NCBI GenBank assembly: GCA_035968315.1
Contig: JAVYIN010000007.1
Span: 1 to 64,000, forward strand
Source of the DNA: Nitrospira sp.
GTDB taxonomy: Bacteria > Nitrospirota > Nitrospiria > Nitrospirales > Nitrospiraceae
DNA length: 64,000 nucleotides
Reading direction: 5' to 3'
The notes beneath the pieces are model-generated. The model was given only the letters and a program-made list of their open reading frames with translations, did not search any database and had not been told where the DNA came from. The position numbers were made by a program, and so were the translations under genes. Shown piece by piece: positions 44,920-53,702 of this stretch (position 1 is its first letter; each line of letters starts with the position of its first letter).

Positions 44920-46455
44920 TCAGAGGACTTCCGCCAGCCGGTTCAGGCAGGCGATGGTCGGTTGGTAGAACAATTGAAATGTCCGAAGATCGTTCGGGTC
45001 CACTTTGTGGGGGACAGGCCCGTGGTCACACAACACCAGGCCGATTGGGCGCGCGCCGAGATGCAGCGGCGCCATGATCGCTGATCCGGGGTTCCAGACG
45101 TGCAGGAAGGCGGGATTGATCGGCTTGCCCAACGGGGTGGTGAAATCATCGACCAGCACGGCTTCCATTCCTTCTATCACAGGCCGGAAAAAGGGGTGAT
45201 CCTGTTCAAGCGATCCCGAGAAGGTTGAGAGGTAGGGAATCGGGTCCTTCACGCCCAGGATGAGCCGTCCCGTCAATTCATCGCGGTTTTTCTCCTGCAC
45301 GAGCGCCAAGGCGACCCGTCCGAATCCCCCGTCGCGATGGAGCCGTCTTACCAGCATGTCAAGCAATGCGATCGGATCCTTGGCCTCGTCGAGTGCAAGG
45401 TGCAAGGCCTGGAGCGTGTCCTGAGGATTGGTTGTGATGGCTGCGGGCGCGCGCTCGGCGGATGGGGCTGCGAAAAAATGGGACGATTCCGCAGATCGGG
45501 AGGGGGCGGCCATTTCGATTCCGTCAAGCCCCTCCAGGGACAAACCGGAGGTGTGGGCGACGAATTGGCAGCTGCGGTGCAACGCATGGGCGATCAAATC
45601 GGCAAACGGCTCGTCGAGTAATCCGAGGCCGAATTGGAGACGCTGCTTGAGATTGTCCATATCTGCAGCTCGGGCAGGACCGGTCGAGGCTTCGATCAGG
45701 GCCGACGCTCCTTCCGCGATCCCTCGCAATTTCTGGTGATCCGTATGCCAGCGTAGGGGCAGCCGTTCCGGCGCGGCGGCGAAGAGTTCCACGAGGTCCG
45801 GCGGTAAAGACCACATCTGGGCCAGGGCTTGAGCCAAGCGCAGTTTGGGCATGCCGAGAAGGGCCTGTTCTTTGGCCACGCGGGCCGCCGGTGAGTCGGA
45901 TTCAAAAGCCAGTTGTCGAAGAGACTGGAAAATCTCCGGACTCTGATTCGCAATGGCCAGATCCCCGACCGTATAGAGCAAGGTGCAGGTAAAGATTTGG
46001 TTTTGATTGGCATAGCGAATCGCCATGCCGAGCTCCATGGCACAGGCAGACGCGGCCAGGGCCCTGGCCAGGACGCCGTTGACAATCTGCCTGTGGGCCG
46101 GCCGGTGGTGAAGGTGCTCAACGAGATGAGCCCCGTCGACCAGGCGGCGCACAGTGTTATGCCCAAGCCAGGTGACGGCATGGGGAATCGAGGTAATCGG
46201 TTGTTGCGGGCTGTAGGCGATGCTGTTTGCCACCTGGAGCACTTTGCAGGTGAGGGCGGGGTCACGGCTGATCAATTGGCTCAGGCGATCGGCGGTTGCC
46301 GATCCGACGGTGAGGCTGAGAACCTTTTGGCAGGTCTGTTCCAGAGCCGGCAAGTCCGGACTCGCCTGGCTGCAGAGCGGCTGGAGCACGCGCGGCAGGC
46401 GAGGCTGGAGGGATGTCGCCAGCGCTGAAACCGAAAATGCAGAGGACAGGGACAT
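44920..46455 (-). CDS. HDOD-GAF signalling protein, paralogue 1
   Basis: The 511-residue protein has an N-terminal HDOD domain (about 35-235), with RDPALTCKVLQVANSIAYS and the helix PHAVTWLGHNTVRRLV, and a C-terminal GAF-like domain (about 345-505) ending in PTIACLNRLAEVL. HDOD proteins lack the HD metal ligands and act as regulatory outputs. AGGAG before ATG 46455 sets the start. It is the first of three tandem paralogues, each with its own sigma-28-type promoter. Confidence 0.88.
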   Translation of the reverse strand: MSLSSAFSVSALATSLQPRLPRVLQPLCSQASPDLPALEQTCQKVLSLTVGSATADRLSQLISRDPALTCKVLQVANSIAYSPQQPITSIPHAVTWLGHNTVRRLVDGAHLVEHLHHRPAHRQIVNGVLARALAASACAMELGMAIRYANQNQIFTCTLLYTVGDLAIANQSPEIFQSLRQLAFESDSPAARVAKEQALLGMPKLRLAQALAQMWSLPPDLVELFAAAPERLPLRWHTDHQKLRGIAEGASALIEASTGPARAADMDNLKQRLQFGLGLLDEPFADLIAHALHRSCQFVAHTSGLSLEGLDGIEMAAPSRSAESSHFFAAPSAERAPAAITTNPQDTLQALHLALDEAKDPIALLDMLVRRLHRDGGFGRVALALVQEKNRDELTGRLILGVKDPIPYLSTFSGSLEQDHPFFRPVIEGMEAVLVDDFTTPLGKPINPAFLHVWNPGSAIMAPLHLGARPIGLVLCDHGPVPHKVDPNDLRTFQLFYQPTIACLNRLAEVL

Positions 46456-46487
46456 AGCACTCCTGATGGATAAGGCCGCCGTTAATT

Positions 46488-46514
46488 GTATCGGAGGAAC
46501 CGCACGAATCTTAA
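46488..46514 (-). promoter_or_regulatory. Sigma-28 (FliA)-type promoter of HDOD paralogue 1
   Basis: On the minus strand TTAAGATT (46514-46507), an 11 bp spacer and TCCGATAC (46495-46488) match TAAAGTTT-N11-GCCGATAA at 12 of 16 consensus positions with the canonical spacer. Start would be near 46481, about 26 nt before the ATG. Confidence 0.7.
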
Positions 46515-46540
46515 CGGGCGGGCCTACCCGCCGCCCTGCG

Positions 46541-48082
46541 CTACAGCACTCCGGCCAAGCGGTTCATGCTGAGGGTGGTCTGACTGAAGAACAGTTGAAA
46601 GGCCTGAAGGTCTTTGGACAGCACCCGTCCCGGCGCAGGACCGTTATCCCCATAAATCATGCCGATCGGCCTGGTTCCGACCCGGAGAGGGGCAATGATG
46701 GCAGAGCTGGGAGCCCAAACGCGAAGAAAATCTGGGCTGACGGCGTGGCTCATCGGTTTGGAGAAATCTTCGACCAGGGAGGGTTCGGCGCGTTTCACTA
46801 AACTCAAGAAATACGGATGCTCTTTGGTCAATGACCCGGAGAGGCTCCCGAGGTACGGGGCCGGTTGTTCCACGCCCAGGAGCAGCCGGCCAATCAGCTG
46901 ATCGCTGTCATTCGGGTTGAGCAGGGCGAGGGCGACACGCGCAAACCCTCCGTCCCGGTGCAGTGCGCGCACCAGCGTGCCCAGCAAGGTATTGAGATCT
47001 TTCGTCTCCCGCAACGCCGCTTGAAGCGCCTGCAGCGTTTCCATGGGGTTGGTTTCGATCGCGGAGGGTCCCCGGTGCGGCGTGTTGTCCGTGCCGGCGG
47101 TTGCCGAGGATGGGGTCTGAGCGGAACGGTCGGCCATCGGTTCCGTGGCGTCGCTCCACAGATCGAACGACAGTCCGGCGGACAGGACCAATTGCTTTCC
47201 CCGGTCGAGCGCACGCACCAGCAGATCTCCAAACAGTTGAGGTGGCAATCCGGTGCCGGATAGCAGGGCGCGTTTTGCCGATTCTACCGCTAGGGGGCCG
47301 GCGGGGCCGGTCATGGCCTCAATCAATGCCGCTGATCCCGTCACGAGTCCCTTGAATATCTGATTGCTGGTTTGCCAGCGGCCCTCGGGCTTTTCCGCTT
47401 CTGTGGAGAACAGGTCGATTACGAATGGAGGGAGGCCCCACAGTTGTGCGAGTGCTTGTGACAGCCGGAGGCGGGGAACGCCGAGGAGGGTGGTTTCTTC
47501 GAGATCTCGAGCGGCTGGTGTCCGGTGTGTCTGGGCAAGGTTGCGGAGCGACACATAGAGGTCCGGCGCTTGATTGGACACGGCCAGATCGCCGACCGAA
47601 TAGAGCAACGCCGCACTAAAGAGCTGGCTGGGTGAGTGGTACTCAATGGCGGTTCCTAATTCGGATGCGTGAACGGCGGCGACCAGCGCGCGCGCGATCA
47701 CCCCGCTGACGATGTGCTGGCGAGCCGGCCATTGGTTCAGTTGTTCAACCAGCTGGGCGGCCGTCACGATCGACCGGACCGTATCCAGTCCCAGCCAGCT
47801 GACGGCATGGGGAACGGAGGTGATGACTTGTTGCGGGCTATAGGCGATGCTGTTGGCGATCTGGAGCACTTTGCAGGTGAGGGCGGGATCGCGGCTGATC
47901 AAGCGGCCCAGTTGATCCGCGCCCGTGAGCTCGCCCGTGAGCGTCAGGATTTTCTGGCAGGTTTTCTCCAGCGCCGGCAGACAAGGGGTGGATTCATCGC
48001 AGAGGGGTTGCAAGGCCTGATGGAGCCGGGGTTTCAGTGTTGTGGCAATGCCGACTTCCGATGACAGGGAGGATGAGGACAT
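46541..48082 (-). CDS. HDOD-GAF signalling protein, paralogue 2
   Basis: About 513 residues with the same plan as its neighbours: HDOD domain with RDPALTCKVLQIANSIAYS and PHAVSWLGLDTVRS, then a GAF-like domain closing in TTLSMNRLAGVL. AAGGAG 5 nt before ATG 48082 is preferred to a longer start at 48106. The divergence of the middle linker among the three copies, against strong conservation of the HDOD helices, suggests old duplications with separate inputs. Confidence 0.88.
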   Translation of the reverse strand: MSSSSLSSEVGIATTLKPRLHQALQPLCDESTPCLPALEKTCQKILTLTGELTGADQLGRLISRDPALTCKVLQIANSIAYSPQQVITSVPHAVSWLGLDTVRSIVTAAQLVEQLNQWPARQHIVSGVIARALVAAVHASELGTAIEYHSPSQLFSAALLYSVGDLAVSNQAPDLYVSLRNLAQTHRTPAARDLEETTLLGVPRLRLSQALAQLWGLPPFVIDLFSTEAEKPEGRWQTSNQIFKGLVTGSAALIEAMTGPAGPLAVESAKRALLSGTGLPPQLFGDLLVRALDRGKQLVLSAGLSFDLWSDATEPMADRSAQTPSSATAGTDNTPHRGPSAIETNPMETLQALQAALRETKDLNTLLGTLVRALHRDGGFARVALALLNPNDSDQLIGRLLLGVEQPAPYLGSLSGSLTKEHPYFLSLVKRAEPSLVEDFSKPMSHAVSPDFLRVWAPSSAIIAPLRVGTRPIGMIYGDNGPAPGRVLSKDLQAFQLFFSQTTLSMNRLAGVL

Positions 48083-48111
48083 GCGAACTCCTTGAGAGAA
48101 TGTCACGGACT

Positions 48112-48139
48112 GTATCGGACGGTAGGGAATAAACCTTAA
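48112..48139 (-). promoter_or_regulatory. Sigma-28 (FliA)-type promoter of HDOD paralogue 2
   Basis: On the minus strand TTAAGGTT (48139-48132), a 12 bp spacer and TCCGATAC (48119-48112). The -10 block is identical to that of paralogue 1. Confidence 0.65.
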
Positions 48140-48228
48140 CGGACAACAAGCAGAACACCGCTGTTTTCGCTTGCCATCGGCGTGCAGGGGGGGCTGTTCA
48201 TCGGACGGTCAGCTCGGGTTGTGTGCGG

Positions 48229-49770
48229 CTACATCAGACCGGCCAGGCGATTGATCCCGAGCGTCGTCTGTGTAAAGTACAGCAGGAACGCTTGATAGTC
48301 CTGGGGCAGCGGGGGCGGCGCCTGGGCGCCGTGATCGCAATAGATCAACCCGATGGGTTTTGTCCCGACACGGAGCGGAGCCAGAATCGCGGCGGTGGGC
48401 GCCCAGGTATCGAGAAACGATTTCGCAAGCGAGTTGCCGGCCTCCCGCGCCATGTCTTCGGCAAGCAGAGGGTCAAATCGTTTGAGGATGCTGAGAAAAA
48501 AAGCGTGTTCCTGGCTGAGCGAACCGGACAGCGCTTGAAGATAGGGCGCCAGCGGAGAGACTCCCAATGCCAGCCGTCCGACGAGCTGATCGCTGTCGTG
48601 AGGATTGAGGAGGGCCAAGCCGACACGCGTGAACCCGACGTCACGCTGGAGCGCTTGAGAGAGGGTTCCCAAGAGCTTGTTCAAATCCTTGATCTCTTGC
48701 AGCGATTCCTGAAAGGCCTGCAGCGATTTGAGCGGATTGGCGTGGATGGGCAGGGCGCTTCTTGCACTCACGGACGCGGCATCCGGCGAACCGGGGTCGG
48801 TCTGGATAGACTGGCGATTAGCCGGCCGGTCGCTATTCTCCGGGAGTCCCGTGGCGAGCCCCATGGAGCGGGTCAATTGGCGTCCGCGGTCGGCGGCCAG
48901 GGTCAAGACTTCTGCGAAGCGGCCGGGGGGAAGGCCGCTGCCCTCGAGCAGTGTGCGCTTGGCTTCGTCGATGGCTGTCCGGGAACCCGGGCTGGTCATG
49001 GCTTCAACCAGCCTGGTGGAACCCAGCACCATTCCTTGATAGGTTTGCGGGCTGCTGAGCCATCGGCCGCGCGGCATCTCGTGGGTGGTGAGGCTGAAGA
49101 GCCCGACTACTTGTTCCGGCAGGTTCCACAGACTGGCGAGCGCCCGCGCCAAGGTGAGACGCGGGACTCCGATCACGCGCCGTTCGGCCGTCGCGCGTTC
49201 CTCCGGCGATGTGTTGACCAGTGGAATGGCGCGCAAGGCCTGATGGAGGTCTGGCGCTTGATAGGCGATGGCCAAATCGCCGATGGAATGCAGCAAGGCG
49301 CCGGTGAACAATTGTCCGGGAGAGGGATACGCCAGTGCGGCTCCCAATTCTCCGGCGTAGGTGGCGGCGAGGAGCGATCGGGCAATGATGGTTTCCAATG
49401 TGCGCTGGCTGTTCGGCAGGTGCTTCAATTGATCCACTAAATGGGCGGCCACCACCAGGGACCGGACGGTGTCGAGGCCGAGCCAGCTGACGGCGTGCGA
49501 AACGGACTCGATCGTCTGTTGCGGGCTATAGGCGATGCTGTTCGAAATTTGGAGCACTTTGCAGGTGAGTCCAGGGTCCCGGCGGATCTGCTGCGCAAAG
49601 GTTTCCGCGCTGGAGGTGGTTTCCATGAGCTCCAGAATCTTGCGGCACGTCGCTTGAAGAGCGGGTAAACAGGGGTTTTTCTGCTCAAATAACGGCTGAA
49701 GCTGTTCGTGAAGCTGCGGCCGGATCGAATCGATCAAGGCGGAGTCGCCCATGATAACTGGTGCGGACAT
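48229..49770 (-). CDS. HDOD-GAF signalling protein, paralogue 3
   Basis: About 513 residues: HDOD with RRDPGLTCKVLQISNSIAYS and SHAVSWLGLDTVRSL, a linker that differs from the other two copies, and a GAF-like domain ending TTLGINRLAGLM. GGAGATGCC precedes ATG 49770, preferred over the longer start at 49812, which would extend into the predicted promoter. This is the most upstream gene of the set and is divergent from an MscS channel. Confidence 0.88.
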   Translation of the reverse strand: MSAPVIMGDSALIDSIRPQLHEQLQPLFEQKNPCLPALQATCRKILELMETTSSAETFAQQIRRDPGLTCKVLQISNSIAYSPQQTIESVSHAVSWLGLDTVRSLVVAAHLVDQLKHLPNSQRTLETIIARSLLAATYAGELGAALAYPSPGQLFTGALLHSIGDLAIAYQAPDLHQALRAIPLVNTSPEERATAERRVIGVPRLTLARALASLWNLPEQVVGLFSLTTHEMPRGRWLSSPQTYQGMVLGSTRLVEAMTSPGSRTAIDEAKRTLLEGSGLPPGRFAEVLTLAADRGRQLTRSMGLATGLPENSDRPANRQSIQTDPGSPDAASVSARSALPIHANPLKSLQAFQESLQEIKDLNKLLGTLSQALQRDVGFTRVGLALLNPHDSDQLVGRLALGVSPLAPYLQALSGSLSQEHAFFLSILKRFDPLLAEDMAREAGNSLAKSFLDTWAPTAAILAPLRVGTKPIGLIYCDHGAQAPPPLPQDYQAFLLYFTQTTLGINRLAGLM

Positions 49771-49801
49771 GGCATCTCCCATAGAATGTGAACCAGTTTC
49801 T

Positions 49802-49828
49802 CTATCGGTCAATTATGGATAGACTTAA
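49802..49828 (-). promoter_or_regulatory. Sigma-28 (FliA)-type promoter of HDOD paralogue 3
   Basis: On the minus strand TTAAGTCT (49828-49821), an 11 bp spacer and ACCGATAG (49809-49802), matching 12 of 16 consensus positions with canonical spacing. Predicted start near 49795, about 25 nt before ATG 49770. Confidence 0.7.
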
Positions 49829-49885
49829 GATGAAACGATAGACTCATGGTCGTGGGGCGGATCGGCTGGTTCAAAGGAGGTGGAG

Positions 49886-50713
49886 ATGCAAAGCGGCTGG
49901 ATGAGTGTCGATAGCTCTGTGATTTTGGACGGGCTCAAGTCCCTCATCCTTCTGGTCTCGATCGTGCTGACGCGGACGCTGGTGGTGCGATGGCTGTCGC
50001 GCAATCCGGCCTTGTCGATGGAGGCGAAGCGCCGCTGGGTGGTGACGACCAGAAACTCGATGGTCTTCGTGTTTCTGCTCGGACTGGTGGTCATTTGGGC
50101 GCATGAACTGCAGGCCTTTGCCGTGTCATTGGTGGCGCTCGCGGCCGCCTTGGTCCTGGCGACGAAGGAGTTGATTCTTTGCTGGAGCGGCGCGGCCCTG
50201 CGTGTCGGGAGCAAGCTCTATGCGGTTGGCGACCGGATTCAGATTGCCGGGTGCCGGGGTGTGGTGCTGGACCATGATGTCTTTGCGACCAAACTGTTGG
50301 AGATCGGCCCCGGCCAGGCGACCCATTTGTATACGGGACGCGTGACCAGCTTTCCCAACAGCCTGCTGCTCACGAACGCGCTGGTCAAAGAAAATCCGGA
50401 ACAAGAGTATGGTTTATATACCCTGATCGTGCCGCTCAAGGCGGAGGACGATTGGCGGAAAGCGGAACGGACGTTGCTGGCGGTGGCTAAGATGGAATGC
50501 GGACCGTTTATGGAGGAGGCGGCCCGGCAGATGAAATTGCTCGAACAAACGAATCTGCTGGAAGCGCCCTCGCCGGAGCCGCGCATTACGATTCAGCTGG
50601 ATGAGCCTGGCCGCATCCATCTGGTGCTTCGGTTTCCCGCGCCCGATCGGGGCCGGTCCCGCGTGGAGCAGGCGATTCTCCGGCGGTATCTCCTGGACAT
50701 GGCCACGCCGTAG
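49886..50713 (+). CDS. MscS-family mechanosensitive channel
   Basis: The 275-residue protein has three N-terminal membrane helices (LKSLILLVSIVLTRTLVV, MVFVFLLGLVVIWAHEL, FAVSLVALAAALVLATKELI) followed by the MscS beta domain (YAVGDRIQIAGCRGVVLDHDVFATKLLEIG and RVTSFPNSLLLTNALV). It gates under membrane tension to release solutes. AAAGGAGG with 6 nt spacing fixes ATG 49886. It is divergent from HDOD paralogue 3. Confidence 0.88.
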   Translation: MQSGWMSVDSSVILDGLKSLILLVSIVLTRTLVVRWLSRNPALSMEAKRRWVVTTRNSMVFVFLLGLVVIWAHELQAFAVSLVALAAALVLATKELILCWSGAALRVGSKLYAVGDRIQIAGCRGVVLDHDVFATKLLEIGPGQATHLYTGRVTSFPNSLLLTNALVKENPEQEYGLYTLIVPLKAEDDWRKAERTLLAVAKMECGPFMEEAARQMKLLEQTNLLEAPSPEPRITIQLDEPGRIHLVLRFPAPDRGRSRVEQAILRRYLLDMATP

Positions 50714-50788
50714 ATCGGAAATGGAGAGCGGGCCCCGTGCAACTCCCGCGCGAGACCCGTTGATCGGTCGCCGCCACCGACTGAACCC

Positions 50789-51865
50789 TTACTTCGGAAA
50801 GGATTTGGGCGCGGTTACGTGCTGCCAGCCTTCTCCGTTGAGTGACTTGAGCATGGCGACGACGTCTTGTTGCTCTTGCTCGGTGAGTTCGAGCGGGATG
50901 ATCGTGTTGTCCTGATGGGGATTCTTGATCCCGCCCTGGTTGTAGAACCGCACCACTTCTTCGAGCGTGTTGAATCGCCCGTCGTGCATATAGGGCGCGG
51001 TGCGGGCGATCTCCCGCAAGGTCGGTGTTTTAAAGGCTCCGATGTCCTCCGGATTCTTTGTCACCATGTAGCGGCCGAGATCGACCGTGTTGGTATCCCA
51101 CCCGATGCCGAGATTGTGAAACTTCTCATCGGTAAAATTGAATCCTGAATGGCAGCGTGTGCAGCGGGCTTTTCCTCGGAATAATTCAAGACCGCGGCGT
51201 GCCGATTCGGACAAGGCCTTCTCGTCTCCGCCGAGGTCGAATTTGTCCACGGCACTGTTGCCTGACAAGACCGTCCGTTGGAAGGTCGCAATGGCGTTGC
51301 CGACGTCTTCGATGACGATGTCGTGCCCGAACACCTCCTGGAACAATGTCCGGTAGCCGGCGATCTTCTTCATCTTGGCCACCATGTCATCGTGATTGAT
51401 GAATCCGTGCTCCACCGGGCTCACAAATGGCCCGATGGATTGGGCTTCCAGAGTGTCTGCCCGCCCGTCCCAAAACTGGCCCTTGCTGAAGACGCGGTTC
51501 AGCGACGGCGGCGCGCTCCGGCCGCCTTTTAGTCCGTTGATGCCGGTCGAGACGGGTTTGCCGTCTGTGAATCCTTTGCTCGGCAAGTGGCAGCTCGCGC
51601 AGGCGATGGTGTCGTTTTTCGACAGGCGCTTGTCGAAAAATAGCAGCCGGCCGAGTTCGACTTTTCGAGCGGTGAGCGGGTTCTCGGCCGGGACAAATCC
51701 GTTTGGATCCTCCAAGCCTTGGATTTGCGGCAGGAGGTAGGGCGAATCTGAGGCGGAACCCGGTGCGGCGTCGGCTTGCGTCGAATCAAGCGAGAGCAGG
51801 AGGCTTGCGCCCATGAACAGGAGTCCCCCTGCGAGTATCGTGAGGGATTGCGTATGTGCGCGCAT
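50789..51865 (-). CDS. Di-heme cytochrome c peroxidase (MauG/CcpA family)
   Basis: The 358-residue periplasmic enzyme reduces hydrogen peroxide with electrons from c-type cytochromes. After a signal peptide it has two heme sites, ACASCHLPSKGFTDG and CTRCHSGFNFTD, and the conserved SLNRVFSKGQFWDGRADTLEAQ and FKTPTLREIARTAPYMHDGRF segments. AAGGAG upstream of ATG 51865 rules out the longer start at 51931. Normal length for the family. Confidence 0.94.
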   Translation of the reverse strand: MRAHTQSLTILAGGLLFMGASLLLSLDSTQADAAPGSASDSPYLLPQIQGLEDPNGFVPAENPLTARKVELGRLLFFDKRLSKNDTIACASCHLPSKGFTDGKPVSTGINGLKGGRSAPPSLNRVFSKGQFWDGRADTLEAQSIGPFVSPVEHGFINHDDMVAKMKKIAGYRTLFQEVFGHDIVIEDVGNAIATFQRTVLSGNSAVDKFDLGGDEKALSESARRGLELFRGKARCTRCHSGFNFTDEKFHNLGIGWDTNTVDLGRYMVTKNPEDIGAFKTPTLREIARTAPYMHDGRFNTLEEVVRFYNQGGIKNPHQDNTIIPLELTEQEQQDVVAMLKSLNGEGWQHVTAPKSFPK

Positions 51866-52043
51866 TGGATATCTCCTTTCGAGCGTGAATCCCAGGATCG
51901 TAATGTAGCGAGATCGATGTGAGCAGTTCAATGGATTATCATAATAGAGGAATTTGACTCTAGTCTCATTCCAAGGCAGGATATGCGGATCTGCGCCTAG
52001 GGAACATTCTTTTGTTGATCAACTCGGTATTCAGGAGGGTGTC

Positions 52044-52424
52044 ATGCGAAACATACTGATCGCGACCGTGGCGGCATTGTCTCTGGTGGGGACGGCGTCC
52101 TTTGTGCTGGCGGATGATCCAGTGAAGAGTGAACTCGGGGCCATGAAAGATCAGATGAAAAGTGATCTGAAGGCTGAGGGGGATAAGATCAAGGCGGATA
52201 AAGAACAGATGAAAGCCGATATCAAGGCGAAGAAAGACGAAGTGAAAGGGAAGGCGAAGGCCCGCCGTGATGAGGTAAAGGGTAAGGCAGATGCCGCAAA
52301 GGACCAGGCCAAGGCAAAGCACGACGCGGTGAAGGCTCAGGGAGAAGAGATGAAGGCCGCCGGCCAGGAGATGAAAGCGACCGGTCAGGAATTGAAGGAC
52401 GCGTTCGGCGGCCTGGGTAAGTAA
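52044..52424 (+). CDS. Exported lysine/alanine-rich helical repeat protein
   Basis: The 126-residue protein has a signal peptide (IATVAALSLVGTASFVLA) and then an almost continuous charged helix of about 100 residues built from imperfect 11-residue units such as MKADIKAKKDE and VKGKAKARRDE. The pattern recalls LEA-type or apolipoprotein-like helices that coat surfaces or protect under stress. GGAGGG fixes ATG 52044. It ends in a strong hairpin terminator. Function unknown. Confidence 0.75.
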   Translation: MRNILIATVAALSLVGTASFVLADDPVKSELGAMKDQMKSDLKAEGDKIKADKEQMKADIKAKKDEVKGKAKARRDEVKGKADAAKDQAKAKHDAVKAQGEEMKAAGQEMKATGQELKDAFGGLGK

Positions 52425-52447
52425 CGGACTCGCTCCGAATGGTTCTC

Positions 52448-52478
52448 AACGGCCTCCGGCTTTCCGCCGGCGGCCGTT
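52448..52478 (+). terminator. Intrinsic terminator after the helical repeat gene
   Basis: AACGGCCTCCGGC and GCCGGCGGCCGTT form a 13 bp stem with one mismatch and a 5 nt loop, followed by GTTAT. It lies 24 nt after the stop at 52424. Confidence 0.6.
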
Positions 52479-52568
52479 GTTATGTGAGGCCCACGCAAGA
52501 TGAGTCCGCCGGGCGCGCTTGTTCCGTCGGCACACATCTGGTAGCATCCCCGCCCGGCAAGACCGCTC

Positions 52569-53348
52569 ATGCCTATGAAAATTGCAACCTTCAACGTCAA
52601 TTCCCTGCGCAAGCGCCTCCCGATCGTGCTGGACTGGCTCGACCAGCAGAAGCCCGACGTGCTCTGCCTTCAGGAAACGAAAGTGCAGGACAGCGAGTTT
52701 CCACTCCTGGCGCTGGCCCCGTCAGGTTATGAGATCACGTTTCGCGGCATGAAATCATACAACGGTGTGGCAATCCTGAGCCGGAAGAAGCCGGAGGCCG
52801 TGTTCCACGGATTCGACGACGGAGGAGAGGTGGAGGATGCGCGGCTGCTGCGCGTGGTGATCGACGGGATTCCAATCATCAACACCTATGTGCCGCAGGG
52901 GTATGAGATCGATTCACCCAAGTATCAATACAAATTGGGATGGTATGACCGGCTGCGAACGTATTTCGCGCAACATCTCTCTCCCTCGCAGCCCGCGATC
53001 TGGTGCGGCGACATGAATGTGGCGCCGCGGCCGATCGACGTCCACAGCCCGGAGAAGCACCTCAAGCACGTCTGTTATCACGAAGATGCCAGAAAAGCCT
53101 ACGAGAAGACTCTGGCGTGGGGATTCGAGGATGTATTTGTGAAGCTCTATCCGGACCGGCGGCAGTATACGTTTTGGGATTACCGGGCGCCGAGTTCACT
53201 GGAGGCGAATAAGGGGTGGCGCATCGATCATATTCTGGCGACGGCGCCGCTGGCGGAGAAATGTGTGAGGGTTGACGTGGACGTCGAGCCGCGGCGAGCG
53301 AAAGACCCTTCAGACCATACGTTTCTCTGGGCAGAGTTTTCGATCTAA
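52569..53348 (+). CDS. xthA: Exodeoxyribonuclease III (XthA)
   Basis: The 259-residue AP endonuclease/3' exonuclease acts in base excision repair. The metal and catalytic residues are visible: TFNVNSLRKRL, CLQETKVQD (Glu), NTYVPQGYEI, CGDMNVAPRPIDV (Asp/Asn) and the C-terminal DPSDHTFLWAEF (Asp-His). In-frame ATGs at 52569 and 52575 are both possible. No membrane segment. Confidence 0.95.
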   Translation: MPMKIATFNVNSLRKRLPIVLDWLDQQKPDVLCLQETKVQDSEFPLLALAPSGYEITFRGMKSYNGVAILSRKKPEAVFHGFDDGGEVEDARLLRVVIDGIPIINTYVPQGYEIDSPKYQYKLGWYDRLRTYFAQHLSPSQPAIWCGDMNVAPRPIDVHSPEKHLKHVCYHEDARKAYEKTLAWGFEDVFVKLYPDRRQYTFWDYRAPSSLEANKGWRIDHILATAPLAEKCVRVDVDVEPRRAKDPSDHTFLWAEFSI

Positions 53349-53434
53349 CCGCACGCGCGACGCCCACACCCGCCCGATCCGGGGCTACGGAAGTCGTCCG
53401 TACCACCGGATGGGATCAGATCAGACTTCCTCCC

Positions 53435-53605
53435 TTATGCCGCATGCACGAAAGTTTCTTTTCCACGCCGGGCGCCGAGTCGATTCTTCTGAATCAACGG
53501 ATCGAGGACGAGTCCACAGTTGATGCACCGATGGATGACCGCCGTGGGCGCCAATTCCGGCTGCTCTTCTTCTATCATCAGGCCTTTACATTTTTGACAG
53601 GTCAT
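53435..53605 (-). CDS. Small zinc-ribbon protein
   Basis: The 56-residue protein has two cysteine pairs in TCQKCKGLM and HRCINCGLVLD, a classic small zinc ribbon resembling TFIIB or RPB9 ribbons in miniature. AGGAGG 7 nt before ATG 53605 is strong evidence for the start. It may bind RNA polymerase or nucleic acid, but nothing specific can be said. Confidence 0.75.
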   Translation of the reverse strand: MTCQKCKGLMIEEEQPELAPTAVIHRCINCGLVLDPLIQKNRLGARRGKETFVHAA

Positions 53606-53702
53606 GGGATCTACCTCCTGCTGCAATCAGTCGCGGGAATTGCGACATACGGGAAGGAACGTAACATCGCCAGATTAATTCCATGTTAACGGGTAGTTAA
53701 AA

